NCBI GenBank assembly: GCA_905339405.1
Contig: CAJPGC010000030.1
Location: 85,083-149,082, forward strand
Direction: 5' to 3'
Source of the DNA: an uncultured bacterium
GTDB lineage: Bacteria > Desulfobacterota > GWC2-55-46
Length of the DNA stretch: 64,000 nucleotides
Part shown: positions 53,653 through 62,091 of the stretch, piece after piece
Layout of the letters: each line of letters starts with the position of its first letter
Position numbering within the stretch: position 1 is the first letter of the stretch
The notes under the pieces: generated by a model
The model's input: only the letters and a program-made list of their open reading frames with translations
The model's database searches: none
What the model was told of the DNA's origin: nothing
Made by a program: the position numbers and the translations under genes

Positions 53653-54189
53653 GTGGCAGGAAAAAAGGGAAAGAAAAGCCTCTCAGCCATACTCGTCATT
53701 GCCGCAGTTACCCTCGTGGCAGGGATAATCGTCCTCGCCTGGCTTGCCGGAAGGCCCGCTGAAGAGAAGACCCGCGAAGTAAAAGTCTTCTTCAGCGACG
53801 AAGACGGCCTGTACCTCAAGCCCGAGGCGCGCCTCATTGAAAAAGACGGGCTCGCCAAAGAGGCCAGGGCGGCGGTCGAGGCCCTCGTAAGCGGCCCAGA
53901 GAGCGCGAAGCTTGCCAGGACGCTGCCCAAAGGCACGAAGCTCATCTCGGTTAACATCGAAGGCACGACAGCCGTCGTTGACCTGAGCCCCGAAGTCATA
54001 CGCAACCACGAGGGCGGCTCCTCAGGGGAGCTCCAGACCATCTACTCGATAGTAAACACTCTAAGCCTCAACTTCCCCGAGATCAAAGGCGTCCAGATAC
54101 TCGTGGGTGGCAAGAAGGAAGAGACCATAGCCGGCCATATCGACATAACCCAGCCACTCGGGCCGGATACGAAGATAATCAAGGACTGA
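53653..54189 (+). CDS. GerMN-domain membrane protein
   Basis: 178 residues with one N-terminal membrane helix ('LSAILVIAAVTLVAGIIVLA') and a GerMN domain (about 45-165): 'VKVFFSDEDGLYLKPEARLI', 'ALVSGPESAKLARTLPKGTK' and 'VVDLSPEVIRNHEGGSSGEL', 'TIYSIVNTLSLNFPEIKGVQ'. The domain is named for spore germination but is common in non-sporing bacteria, where it is an envelope protein of unknown role. GTG start after AAGGGA, 11 bases after murI. Confidence 0.87.
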   Translation: MAGKKGKKSLSAILVIAAVTLVAGIIVLAWLAGRPAEEKTREVKVFFSDEDGLYLKPEARLIEKDGLAKEARAAVEALVSGPESAKLARTLPKGTKLISVNIEGTTAVVDLSPEVIRNHEGGSSGELQTIYSIVNTLSLNFPEIKGVQILVGGKKEETIAGHIDITQPLGPDTKIIKD

Positions 54190-54212
54190 AAACTTTTTTG
54201 AACGGAGCGGCC

Positions 54213-55649
54213 ATGCCCCATGAGAGCGGCTTCAGAGTCGAGCGGGATTCCCTCGGAGAAAAGCGCGTCCCCAAAGGCGCGTATTACGGCATACAGACCT
54301 TGAGGGCCTTTGAGAACTTCCCCATAAGCGGCCTCAGGCCAGCTCCCGTTCTCGTAACCGCGACGGCCATGGTAAAGCTGGCCGCTGCAAAAGCAAACCT
54401 CAAGGTCGGCCTCCTCGACAGAAAAAGAGCCGACGCCATATGCAAGGCTGCCGAAGAGATAATAAACGGTAAATTCAGGGGCGAGTTCATCGTCGATGCT
54501 TTTCAGGCTGGGGCAGGCACCTCCCACAACATGAACGCAAACGAGGTCATCGCCAACAGGGCGACCGAGCTCCTTGGCGGCCGCCTCGGCTCCTACTCGA
54601 TAGTCCATCCCAACGACCACGTCAACATGAGCCAGTCGACGAACGACGTAGTGCCGACGTCCTTGAGGCTCGCGGCGCTCATCTCTTCAAACGGGCTCAT
54701 CGCTTCACTCAAAAAGTGCGAGAAAGCGTTCAGCAGAAAATCAAAAGAGTTCTCCAGCGTCGTCAAAGCAGGGCGCACGCACCTGCAAGACGCGGTGCCG
54801 GTGACCCTCGGGCAGGAGTTCGGCTCGTACGCCTCGGCCCTGAAGAACGCCAGCGAGCGGTTCGAAGCCGCCGGAGCGCGGCTCAAGGTGATAGGGCTCG
54901 GCGCGACCGCCGCCGGAACCGGGATAAACACCCACCCCCGATACAGAGATGTTGCCGTCTCAGAGCTTGCGAAAGCCTCCGGCTTGAAGGGACTTAAAAA
55001 AGCCGGGGACACCTTCGAAGCCCTCGCCTTCATGTCGGATTTTGCCGCCTTCTCCGGGGCGATGCGGCTTGCCTGCATGGACCTCGTGAAGATATCCAAC
55101 GACCTGCGCCTACTTTCCTCGGGCCCGCATACTGGGCTTGCCGAGATAACCCTGCCGCCGGTGCAGCCCGGCTCGTCCATAATGCCCGGCAAGGTAAACC
55201 CCGTGATGGCCGAGATGCTCGCGATGGTCTCGTTCCACGTGATGGGCGCAGACCACGCCATCGCTCTGGCGGCACAGGCCGGGCAGCTGGAGCTCAACGT
55301 GATGGGCCCCGTAATCGGCCACAACCTGCTCGGCTCGATTGAAATACTTACGAACGCGCTCGACGCTTTCACCACGAAATGCGTTGCCGGTATAAAGGCC
55401 GACAAAAAAAAATGCGCCTTTTATTTCGAGAGCTCGGCGGCGCTCGCGACCGTCTTGAACGTCTTCATCGGCTACGAGAAGGCCGCAGAGGTCGTGAAAG
55501 AATCGCAGAAGAGCGGCAGGAGCATCAAGGACGTCGTCATCGGCAACGGCATCCTGACTTCGGCTGAATGGACAAAGCTGATGAGGCCGGAGAACCTTAC
55601 CAGACCGGCGGACCTCAAGGGACTTCTCAAAAAGGAAAAGAAAAATTAA
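54213..55649 (+). CDS. aspA: Aspartate ammonia-lyase
   Basis: 478 residues. Splits aspartate to fumarate and ammonia. 'RVERDSLGEKRVPKGAYYGI' then 'QTLRAFENFPISG' is the aspartase form of the N-terminus; 'VHPNDHVNMSQSTNDVVPTS' and 'GRTHLQDAVPVTLGQEFGSY' line the active site; the flexible loop is 'QPGSSIMPGKVNPVMAEM'. Class II fumarase is the alternative, but the YYGIQTLRA start favours aspartase. GGAG before ATG 54213 decides against the upstream TTG at 54198. Stop overlaps the next ATG by one base. Confidence 0.9.
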   Translation: MPHESGFRVERDSLGEKRVPKGAYYGIQTLRAFENFPISGLRPAPVLVTATAMVKLAAAKANLKVGLLDRKRADAICKAAEEIINGKFRGEFIVDAFQAGAGTSHNMNANEVIANRATELLGGRLGSYSIVHPNDHVNMSQSTNDVVPTSLRLAALISSNGLIASLKKCEKAFSRKSKEFSSVVKAGRTHLQDAVPVTLGQEFGSYASALKNASERFEAAGARLKVIGLGATAAGTGINTHPRYRDVAVSELAKASGLKGLKKAGDTFEALAFMSDFAAFSGAMRLACMDLVKISNDLRLLSSGPHTGLAEITLPPVQPGSSIMPGKVNPVMAEMLAMVSFHVMGADHAIALAAQAGQLELNVMGPVIGHNLLGSIEILTNALDAFTTKCVAGIKADKKKCAFYFESSAALATVLNVFIGYEKAAEVVKESQKSGRSIKDVVIGNGILTSAEWTKLMRPENLTRPADLKGLLKKEKKN

Positions 55650-55966
55650 TGGGCTGGTTATTCCTTTTCGCCGCCGGTTTCTTCGAGATACTATGGGCCC
55701 TGGGCTTGAAGCTCTCGGAGGGCTTCACAAAGCCGCTGCCAGCCGTCGCCACTGTCCTTGCCATGGCCTTCAGCATGGGTTTTATGGCCATATCCCTCAA
55801 GACCATTCCCATGGGAACCGCTTACGCCGTGTGGACGGGCATCGGCGCTGTAGGAACCGTTATTATCGGCATGGTCCTTTTCGGCGAACCCAGGACTGCG
55901 CTGAGGCTCTTTTGCATCGCCCTCATAATTGCTGGCATAGCCGGGCTCAAGCTCACCTCGAATTGA
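55649..55966 (+). CDS. gdx: SMR-family guanidinium exporter (SugE/Gdx-like)
   Basis: 105 residues, four membrane helices. 'GWLFLFAAGFFEILWALGLK' contains the essential helix-1 glutamate in the FFEI(L)WA context of the SugE/Gdx subgroup, and 'IPMGTAYAVWTGIGAVGTVI' is the SMR signature. Gdx exchanges guanidinium for protons; the close EmrE group exports quaternary amines. Translation is coupled to aspA by a one-base overlap (TAATG). No guanidine riboswitch is seen because the leader is the aspA coding region. Confidence 0.88.
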   Translation: MGWLFLFAAGFFEILWALGLKLSEGFTKPLPAVATVLAMAFSMGFMAISLKTIPMGTAYAVWTGIGAVGTVIIGMVLFGEPRTALRLFCIALIIAGIAGLKLTSN

Positions 55967-56070
55967 CCTGTTTCCCCTTATTTCCGCTCGAAAAACCCTC
56001 CACCCGGTTTTCTGGCATACTCTAAAAGAGTACTGACGAGTTTCAGCTACCTGAAAAAAGGAGGGGAGCC

Positions 56071-56484
56071 ATGAGCATCAGAGCTTTCATAGGCGGCATC
56101 CTGAGCGGCCTTAAATCGAGCGCTTCGGTCTCGACGGTCTACGGCAAACCGATACATGCCTCTGGGAAAACGCTCATCCCGGTAGCCAAGGTCGCCTATG
56201 GCTTTGGAGGCGGCGGCGAGACGGAGAAAAAGGGGACCATCGGCAAGCGTGACATTGAAACAGAAGAAGGGGGCGGAGGCGGGGTCGCCGTAAAGCCCGT
56301 GGGCGTCCTCGAGGTCACGGGCAAGAGGACAAGGTTCGTGCCGATAAGCAGGAGAACGCGCCTGCTGGGCTTTCTCGCCCTGGGTTTCGTCACGGGCCTG
56401 GCATGGTCGAGAAAAAGAGCGGCCCGGGTGACCGAAACCGGCGAGCACCTCTTCGGACACGATTTCGCGAGGGGACACAAATAG
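56071..56484 (+). CDS. GerW/YtfJ-family protein
   Basis: 137 residues. 'VYGKPIHASGKTLIPVAKVA' followed by 'YGFGGGGE' and 'EEGGGGGVAVKPVGVLEVTG' are the glycine-rich signatures of the GerW (YtfJ) family. A membrane helix ('LLGFLALGFVTGLAW') and a basic tail close the protein. GerW is named from Bacillus spore germination, but the family occurs in many Gram-negative bacteria with unknown function. GGAGGGG precedes the ATG and a terminator follows. Confidence 0.83.
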   Translation: MSIRAFIGGILSGLKSSASVSTVYGKPIHASGKTLIPVAKVAYGFGGGGETEKKGTIGKRDIETEEGGGGGVAVKPVGVLEVTGKRTRFVPISRRTRLLGFLALGFVTGLAWSRKRAARVTETGEHLFGHDFARGHK

Positions 56485-56516
56485 AAGGTGCATGGCCGCA
56501 TGATATTGAACCGAGA

Positions 56517-56546
56517 AAAAAAAGCCCCCCTTCATGGGGGCTTTTG
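56517..56546 (+). terminator. Intrinsic terminator after the GerW-like gene
   Basis: AAAAGCCCCC / GGGGGCTTTT stem with a short CTTCAT loop, T-run on the + side and A-run on the other. Confidence 0.9.
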
Positions 56547-56609
56547 TCTTACTGAGATGCTTTTTTTATAACAACAGCTTTTTGCTTGTTTTGTTTCTAC
56601 CCAGACACC

Positions 56610-56732
56610 GTAACAGGGCGGAGCGCTTCTCGCGGAGGAGGAGGCGAACCGAGCCGAGGCTGCGGGAGCGAAGCGACCTCAGGGGCGAGGTTCGCTGGTG
56701 GGAGAGGAAGAAAGCGCGTAGAGCCCTGTTAC
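56610..56732. repeat. Nested inverted-repeat element
   Basis: Outer arms GTAACAGGGC / GCCCTGTTAC enclose GCGCTT/AAGCGC and then GCGAACC/GGTTCGC, with GAGG/CCTC near the centre, so a 123-base imperfect long hairpin can form. The remainder of the 275-base gap holds an AT-rich stretch and a small hairpin (ATTTTGCG / CGCAAAAAT, about 56774-56799). It has no good reading frame. Either a MITE-like element or a structured RNA. Confidence 0.6.
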
Positions 56733-56821
56733 AGAGAGCGGCGGCAGCCGCGTTACATGGTATTTTTAATAAGCTATTTTGCGCGGCAGCACGCAAAAAT
56801 TTCTGCAATAAAAGCACTCCC

Positions 56822-57418
56822 CTACTCTATATCGATATCTTCCAGGGTCGCGAACTTCGCGCCCTTGCTCTTTATCTCCTCTATTGCCCTTTTCGAGTCT
56901 CCCGGCGTAACGTCGACTCCCCTTATCGCGTCGATGAGCACCGTCACCTCGAAGCCCTCCCTGAAAGCGTCAAGTGCGCTCTGCCTGACGCAATAGTCGG
57001 TGGCAAGCCCGCCGATATAGAAATGAGTAATACCGTCTGACTTAAGCACTTCGGCAAGGCCCCTGCCCTTTTCGTCGTGGCCAGAGAAGGCCGAATAGCT
57101 GTCCTGTTCAGGGTCGTCGCCCTTTGACATGACGACGGCTTCAGGCGGCATTTCAAGGGCTGGGTGGAACTCGGCGCCATTTGTGCCCTGAACGCAGTGA
57201 GGCGGCCATGGCCCGCCGTAAGGCTTGAAGTGAACAGTCACGGGCGGGTGCCAGTCCCGGGTGAAGTACACAGGCAGCCCTTTTTTCCTGAAAAGCTCGA
57301 TATACTTGTTCAGTATCGGGACGACACGGTCGCCCTCTGGCACGCCGAGCGCGCCGTCCGGGCAGAAGTCGTTCTGCACGTCAACCACGAGAAGGGCCTT
57401 CTTTGCCTTGTCTCCCAT
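56822..57418 (-). CDS. pncA: Nicotinamidase
   Basis: 198 residues. Hydrolyses nicotinamide to nicotinate in NAD salvage. Catalytic Asp in 'LLVVDVQNDFCPDGALGVP', Lys in 'VVMSKGDDPEQDSYSAF', Cys in 'IGGLATDYCVRQSALDAFRE'; metal ligands in 'FTRDWHP' with 'PPHCVQGTNGAEFHP'. Other isochorismatase-like hydrolases share the triad, but the combination of motifs is that of PncA. Confidence 0.93.
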   Translation of the reverse strand: MGDKAKKALLVVDVQNDFCPDGALGVPEGDRVVPILNKYIELFRKKGLPVYFTRDWHPPVTVHFKPYGGPWPPHCVQGTNGAEFHPALEMPPEAVVMSKGDDPEQDSYSAFSGHDEKGRGLAEVLKSDGITHFYIGGLATDYCVRQSALDAFREGFEVTVLIDAIRGVDVTPGDSKRAIEEIKSKGAKFATLEDIDIE

Positions 57419-57564
57419 AATGAAAGAATATCAGCGGTGGGAAGCGTGTCAAGGCTGGTCAATAGGGCAGATTTATGCAATTTATTCAAACAGTTATAGG
57501 TTGAAAAGGAAGGCGTTTTGTTTTATCCTGACAGGATGCGTAAAAAACGGCAACGGAGGAGTCG

Positions 57565-60225
57565 ATGACATACAGGAAACGGACAGTCGCTGTCCTGGCC
57601 ATATTGTATCTTTTCATTTTCATGGGAAGCGCGGCTCTGGCCGACCCGGCGAAAGTCTCACGGACGAAGCTCGACAACGGGCTCACGGTCGTCATAGAAG
57701 AGGAGCATTCCGCCCCGGTCGTCTCCATACAGATGTGGGTCAGGGTCGGCAGCGCCGACGAGCCGAAAAAGCTCGCGGGCATATCCCACGTTTTCGAGCA
57801 CATGCTCTTCAAGGGGACCGAAAAGCGCGGCGTCGGCCAGATAGCGACGATGATAGAGTCGGTCGGCGGCGACATAAACGCTTACACATCCTTCGACAAC
57901 ACAGTCTACCACCTCACCGTCCCCAGCAGGTACTTCGGGACCGGTATCGATGTCATAAGCGACGCCATACAGCATTCGTCCTTCGACCCGGAGGAGCTCA
58001 AGAAGGAGCTCGAAGTCGTTCTCGAAGAGATAAGGATGAACGAGGACAGCCCAGGCAGAAAGCTCTTCAAGTCGCTCCTGGGCTCGGCTTTCACAACACA
58101 CCCGTACGGCCGCCCGGTCATAGGGTACGTCGATACGGTAAAGTCCTTCACGAGGCAGGACATACTGAGCTTTTTCAAGAAATGGTACGTGCCCAACAAC
58201 ATGGTGCTCGTCATTGTCGGCGACGTGGAGCGTGACCAGGCCCTGAAAGCCGTCAAGGAGGCCTTCCGCGGCTTCAAGGAAGCGCAAGACCCGCACAAGA
58301 AGAGGCCTGTCGAGCCGAAGCAGGTGGAGATGAGGGCTGGCGTCGTCTCGATGCAGGTGCAGGACGCGCAGCTCGGCATGACCTTTCACATACCGACCGT
58401 GAAGGACGAGGACACCTACGCGATAGACGTAATGGAGAGCATCCTCTCGGGCGGCGAGACTTCGCGCCTCTATAAGAAGCTCAAGCTCGAGGACGAGCTG
58501 GTCCACGGCATATCAGCCTATTCCATGTCGTTGAAGAACCCGGGCCTTTTCTTCATAACTTCGATGCTGAAGCCCGAGAACGTCGAAAAGACCCTCACCA
58601 ATTCGCTCGAAGTAATCCAGAAGCTCGCCGCAGAGGGCCCTGACCACGAGGAGATACAGAGGGCCAAGTTCAACATGGAAAGCTCGTTCGTCTACTCCAG
58701 GGAGACCATGGACGGGCTTGCCGGGAAGCTCGGCTTCTTCGAGGTGAACCTCGGCGACTACGCCTTCGAGAGAAAATACATCGAGAACATAAGGAAGGTC
58801 ACGCCTGAGGACGTGAAGAGGGTCACGGCCAAATACCTGACCCCCTCCAACATGAGCGTAGCTGTACTGATGCCGTCCGGCAAGGAAGGCGAGGTCACGA
58901 AAGAGAAGATTGGCGCTTCCGTAAAAGCGGCTGAGGCGGCTGCCGCGAAGGCAAAGAAGGAAGAAGCCGAAGAGGGGCGCACGACCAGGACGGTGCTCGA
59001 GAACGGCATGACCCTCATCGTTAAAGAGGTCCATTCAAACCCGACCGTCTCCTTCTACGCGACGTTCCCCGGAGGCCTCAGGTTCGAGGAGAAGCACAAG
59101 AACGGCATCGGCAGCTTCACCGCCGAGATGCTCACCAACGGCACCGTGAAAAGGACGAGGGAAGAGCTCGCGAAAGAGCTCGAGGACATGGCCGGGGGCG
59201 TAGGAGGCTTTTCAGGCTGGAACTCGACAGGCGCTTCAGGAAAGTTCCTCTCAATGTTCTTTGACAAGGGGCTCGCGACCCTCGCCGACGTGCTGATGAA
59301 CCCGGTCTTCCCGGAAAAGGAGATTGAAAAGCTCCGGGCCGACACGCTCGCCGGTATAGCGCGCCAGGAGGACAACCTGCCCGGGTACACGTTCAAGCTC
59401 CTCTACCAGGAGCTCTATGACGTGCACCCGTACGGCATGCAGACTATCGGCACGAAAGAATCGATAACCGCCTTAAAAAGGGATGACCTCGTAGCTCACC
59501 ACAAAAACTTTTTCGCGCCTGACAGAATGGTCCTCACCATAGTCGGAGACGTTGACACGGAGTACGCGGCCCAGAAGGTCAACGAGCTCTTTTCCGGGTT
59601 CAAGCGTGATTCGGCCGCTCTCCCCTACCCGCCCGAGGACAGGCCAGAGACTACGATTGAAAAGACCGGGGCCGTGAAAGAGAAGGAGCAGACCCACGTA
59701 GGCATAGGCTTCAACGGCACGACAATAGGCCATGAGGACAGCTACGCCCTCCGGGTCATGACCGAGGTGCTTTCAGGCCAGGGCGGCAGGCTCTTCATAG
59801 AGCTCCGCGACAGGAAATCTCTGGCCTACTCAGTAAGCGCCTTTTCCAAAGAGGCGGTCGACCCCGGAATAATAGGCGGGTACATCGCGACCGCCCCGGA
59901 CAAGAAGGACGAGGCGATACATGGGCTCCTCGACGAGTTCAGGAAGCTCCGCGAAGTTCCCGTCTCCCAGGAAGAGCTCACGAGGGCCAAGAGGTCGATA
60001 ATCGGCAACTACGAGATAGGGCTCCAGTCCGTATCGAGCCAGTCCGCAGACCTTGCAAACAACGAGCTCTTCGGTCTCGGCTACGGTTTCTCGAAGGTTT
60101 ACCCGGAGAAGATACAGGCGGTCACGGCTGAGGACGTTAAGAGGGTAGCTCAAAAGTACCTCGACCTCGACGCTTACGTCATATCAATAGTAGGCCCGAA
60201 CGGGGAAGCCCAGCAGACCCAATAA
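57565..60225 (+). CDS. M16-family zinc protease (fused pair, PqqL-like)
   Basis: 886 residues. Signal peptide ('VLAILYLFIFMGSAALA'). The first M16 unit has the inverted zinc motif HxxEH in 'ISHVFEHMLFKGTEKRGVGQ' and the further ligand region 'ELEVVLEEIRMNEDSPGRK'. The second unit (from about 470) keeps the fold ('MTLIVKEVHSNPTVSFYATF', 'GIGSFTAEMLTNGT') but lacks HxxEH, as usual in two-domain M16 proteins. It should act in the periplasm on peptides or misfolded proteins. Free-standing, with its own terminator. Confidence 0.92.
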   Translation: MTYRKRTVAVLAILYLFIFMGSAALADPAKVSRTKLDNGLTVVIEEEHSAPVVSIQMWVRVGSADEPKKLAGISHVFEHMLFKGTEKRGVGQIATMIESVGGDINAYTSFDNTVYHLTVPSRYFGTGIDVISDAIQHSSFDPEELKKELEVVLEEIRMNEDSPGRKLFKSLLGSAFTTHPYGRPVIGYVDTVKSFTRQDILSFFKKWYVPNNMVLVIVGDVERDQALKAVKEAFRGFKEAQDPHKKRPVEPKQVEMRAGVVSMQVQDAQLGMTFHIPTVKDEDTYAIDVMESILSGGETSRLYKKLKLEDELVHGISAYSMSLKNPGLFFITSMLKPENVEKTLTNSLEVIQKLAAEGPDHEEIQRAKFNMESSFVYSRETMDGLAGKLGFFEVNLGDYAFERKYIENIRKVTPEDVKRVTAKYLTPSNMSVAVLMPSGKEGEVTKEKIGASVKAAEAAAAKAKKEEAEEGRTTRTVLENGMTLIVKEVHSNPTVSFYATFPGGLRFEEKHKNGIGSFTAEMLTNGTVKRTREELAKELEDMAGGVGGFSGWNSTGASGKFLSMFFDKGLATLADVLMNPVFPEKEIEKLRADTLAGIARQEDNLPGYTFKLLYQELYDVHPYGMQTIGTKESITALKRDDLVAHHKNFFAPDRMVLTIVGDVDTEYAAQKVNELFSGFKRDSAALPYPPEDRPETTIEKTGAVKEKEQTHVGIGFNGTTIGHEDSYALRVMTEVLSGQGGRLFIELRDRKSLAYSVSAFSKEAVDPGIIGGYIATAPDKKDEAIHGLLDEFRKLREVPVSQEELTRAKRSIIGNYEIGLQSVSSQSADLANNELFGLGYGFSKVYPEKIQAVTAEDVKRVAQKYLDLDAYVISIVGPNGEAQQTQ

Positions 60226-60243
60226 AAACAAACCCAGTCGAAC

Positions 60244-60282
60244 AAAAAAAGGCCCGGCAGAGAAATCTGCCGGGCCTTTCTT
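60244..60282. terminator. Bidirectional intrinsic terminator
   Basis: Eleven-bp perfect stem GGCCCGGCAGA / TCTGCCGGGCC, GAAA loop, flanked by A7 and TTT. Lies between the convergent M16 protease and GT39-like genes. Confidence 0.92.
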
Positions 60283-60295
60283 AATTAAGGTCCTC

Positions 60296-62032
60296 TCAGA
60301 GTATCTTCAAAAGAGAAAAACCCCTGGAGGTATGGAGCGGCTGAAGGCGGGTATTGAGGAACGAGAGGAGCACTTCAAGCTCCTCCTTCGAAAAGTTGTC
60401 CTTCGCGAACTTCTGGAAGAGAGCAACGTTCACCACCAGGTGCGTCGCGCCGTAAGCTTTAAACCCGTCGGCAAGCTTAGTTGCGTCCTTCGCGCCTTTG
60501 ACCATTCCCTTAAGGAAAACACCTGTCCTGTCTCCGTAGATGTAATCCCTTTCCCAGTAATAGCCCCGGTCCCCGGCGAACAGGAGCATGACCTTCGCGT
60601 CCTGCGGCAGCGAGGAGTTCCCGAAGCTTATCAGCTCGTAATCGGGGAGAGCGGCCTTCAGGTACGCTTCCCTGTCCATGCCGCTCGCGAAGTAATTCAA
60701 CGCCCCGGTCTTCTGGTACAGGCCCCAGCCATAGCTTAAGCTGAAGGCAACAAGAGAAGCAGCGAAAAAAACGGCAGGCCATTTGAAGAGCCGCGATGCG
60801 AAAGCGTTCCTCAAGCCGAGCGTCACCAGTATTATGACTACAGGTATAACAGGCATGAGATACCTTGTCACGAGGTCAACCGTAAAGGCGGCGGCAAGGA
60901 AAAAGAATATTGAGAAGGCAAGGAGGAGCTGCGCATCCTTCTCTTTCCTCAAAAAGGCGAGCGGCAGGAACGCCAGGTAAAACGGGTTCAGGACGCCGTC
61001 GAACTTCTCTATCGAATTGTCGGCCCCCTCCCAAAAAAGGCGAAGCGGAAGGATCACAAGGTCAATGGCGCTCTCGCCATAGAGGAGGAACCTTTTGCCG
61101 ACAGGGGCCATCTCGCCGGTCACGTGGATGCCCTCTCCCCTGGCCATCGACGCTGCGGCCGCCTCGAAGAGCGGGTAAAAGGGGCTCCCTGTCCATACGT
61201 AGTTCCGTATCAGCCAGGGCGAGAGCACCGCCAGGGCGACGGCGCCGAAAAGGACTGAGTTTTTAACAGCCCCTGCAAGGCCCTTGTCCCTGTACGATAC
61301 AGCGGCAATGAAAAGACCTATTAGCATGAAGGAGATGAGGACGTTGTACTTCGCCCCGAGCCCCAGGCCCATCGCGACAGCTGATACCACAAGCCACTTA
61401 ATTGCCGCTTCGTCCCGATACCTCAACGCGGCCATGAACGAGAGCATGGAAAAAAATGCCGCCCCGTGGTCTATGTAGGCCATCCTAGAGAGGTTGAAGA
61501 CAAGAGGCGTCGTCATGTAGATGCAAAAACCGGCGAGGCCGTATTGCCTTCCGGCCCTCGGGAGGATGAACGAGTAGACGAGCCCGGCTGTCAGGACCGC
61601 GAAAAGAAGGTGCAAGAGCCTCGGGGCTATGTCGCTGCCAAGCGCGAGCGGCACGAGGTAAATGAGGTCGATGTTTTGAGGCAGATACGAAAACCCGATA
61701 TGACCGATCTCCCAGATGCGCCCGGCGGAGATGTACAGCTTTGGCAGGGCAAGGTGCTGGATGAGCTCGTCCCTTACGGTCGGCGGCATGAGCGCAAGCG
61801 GGACCACGGACAGGACCGACAGGACGCAAGCGGCAAAAAGGAGCTTTTCAGTGAAAGAACAGCCAGTTAATCCGGTAAAGGAAGTCCCCTTTAAGGAAAA
61901 GACGAAAAGACCGGCGGCAACGGCCAGCGCGATAATAATGAAAACAGGTGAAAGAAGGCTTGCCAGCCCGAGGAGGAATACTGCTAGGCTCAAGCCACCG
62001 AGGATAAGCCCGGTTTTATAGATAAGCGGCAT
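60296..62032 (-). CDS. GT39-like membrane glycosyltransferase
   Basis: 578 residues with about 12 membrane spans and a C-terminal periplasmic part. 'LMPPTVRDELIQHLALPKLY' has the acidic RDE motif in the first periplasmic loop, as in ArnT/PMT-type GT-C enzymes that use polyprenyl-phosphate sugars. 'RMAYIDHGAAFFSMLSFMAA' and 'RNYVWTGSPFYPLFEAAAAS' are further family features. Acceptor unknown; may glycosylate lipid, protein or exopolysaccharide on the outer face of the inner membrane. Confidence 0.78.
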   Translation of the reverse strand: MPLIYKTGLILGGLSLAVFLLGLASLLSPVFIIIALAVAAGLFVFSLKGTSFTGLTGCSFTEKLLFAACVLSVLSVVPLALMPPTVRDELIQHLALPKLYISAGRIWEIGHIGFSYLPQNIDLIYLVPLALGSDIAPRLLHLLFAVLTAGLVYSFILPRAGRQYGLAGFCIYMTTPLVFNLSRMAYIDHGAAFFSMLSFMAALRYRDEAAIKWLVVSAVAMGLGLGAKYNVLISFMLIGLFIAAVSYRDKGLAGAVKNSVLFGAVALAVLSPWLIRNYVWTGSPFYPLFEAAAASMARGEGIHVTGEMAPVGKRFLLYGESAIDLVILPLRLFWEGADNSIEKFDGVLNPFYLAFLPLAFLRKEKDAQLLLAFSIFFFLAAAFTVDLVTRYLMPVIPVVIILVTLGLRNAFASRLFKWPAVFFAASLVAFSLSYGWGLYQKTGALNYFASGMDREAYLKAALPDYELISFGNSSLPQDAKVMLLFAGDRGYYWERDYIYGDRTGVFLKGMVKGAKDATKLADGFKAYGATHLVVNVALFQKFAKDNFSKEELEVLLSFLNTRLQPLHTSRGFSLLKIL

Positions 62033-62091
62033 TCAGTACATCCGGCGCGAGATAGGCCGCTCCTCGCGGCCACACCCAATATACCATAGAG

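Noticed and set aside
56610..56732. Considered as tRNA, SRP RNA or RNase P RNA
   Set aside because: No cloverleaf, no T-loop GTTCRANNC in the right place, and no SRP or RNase P core motif.
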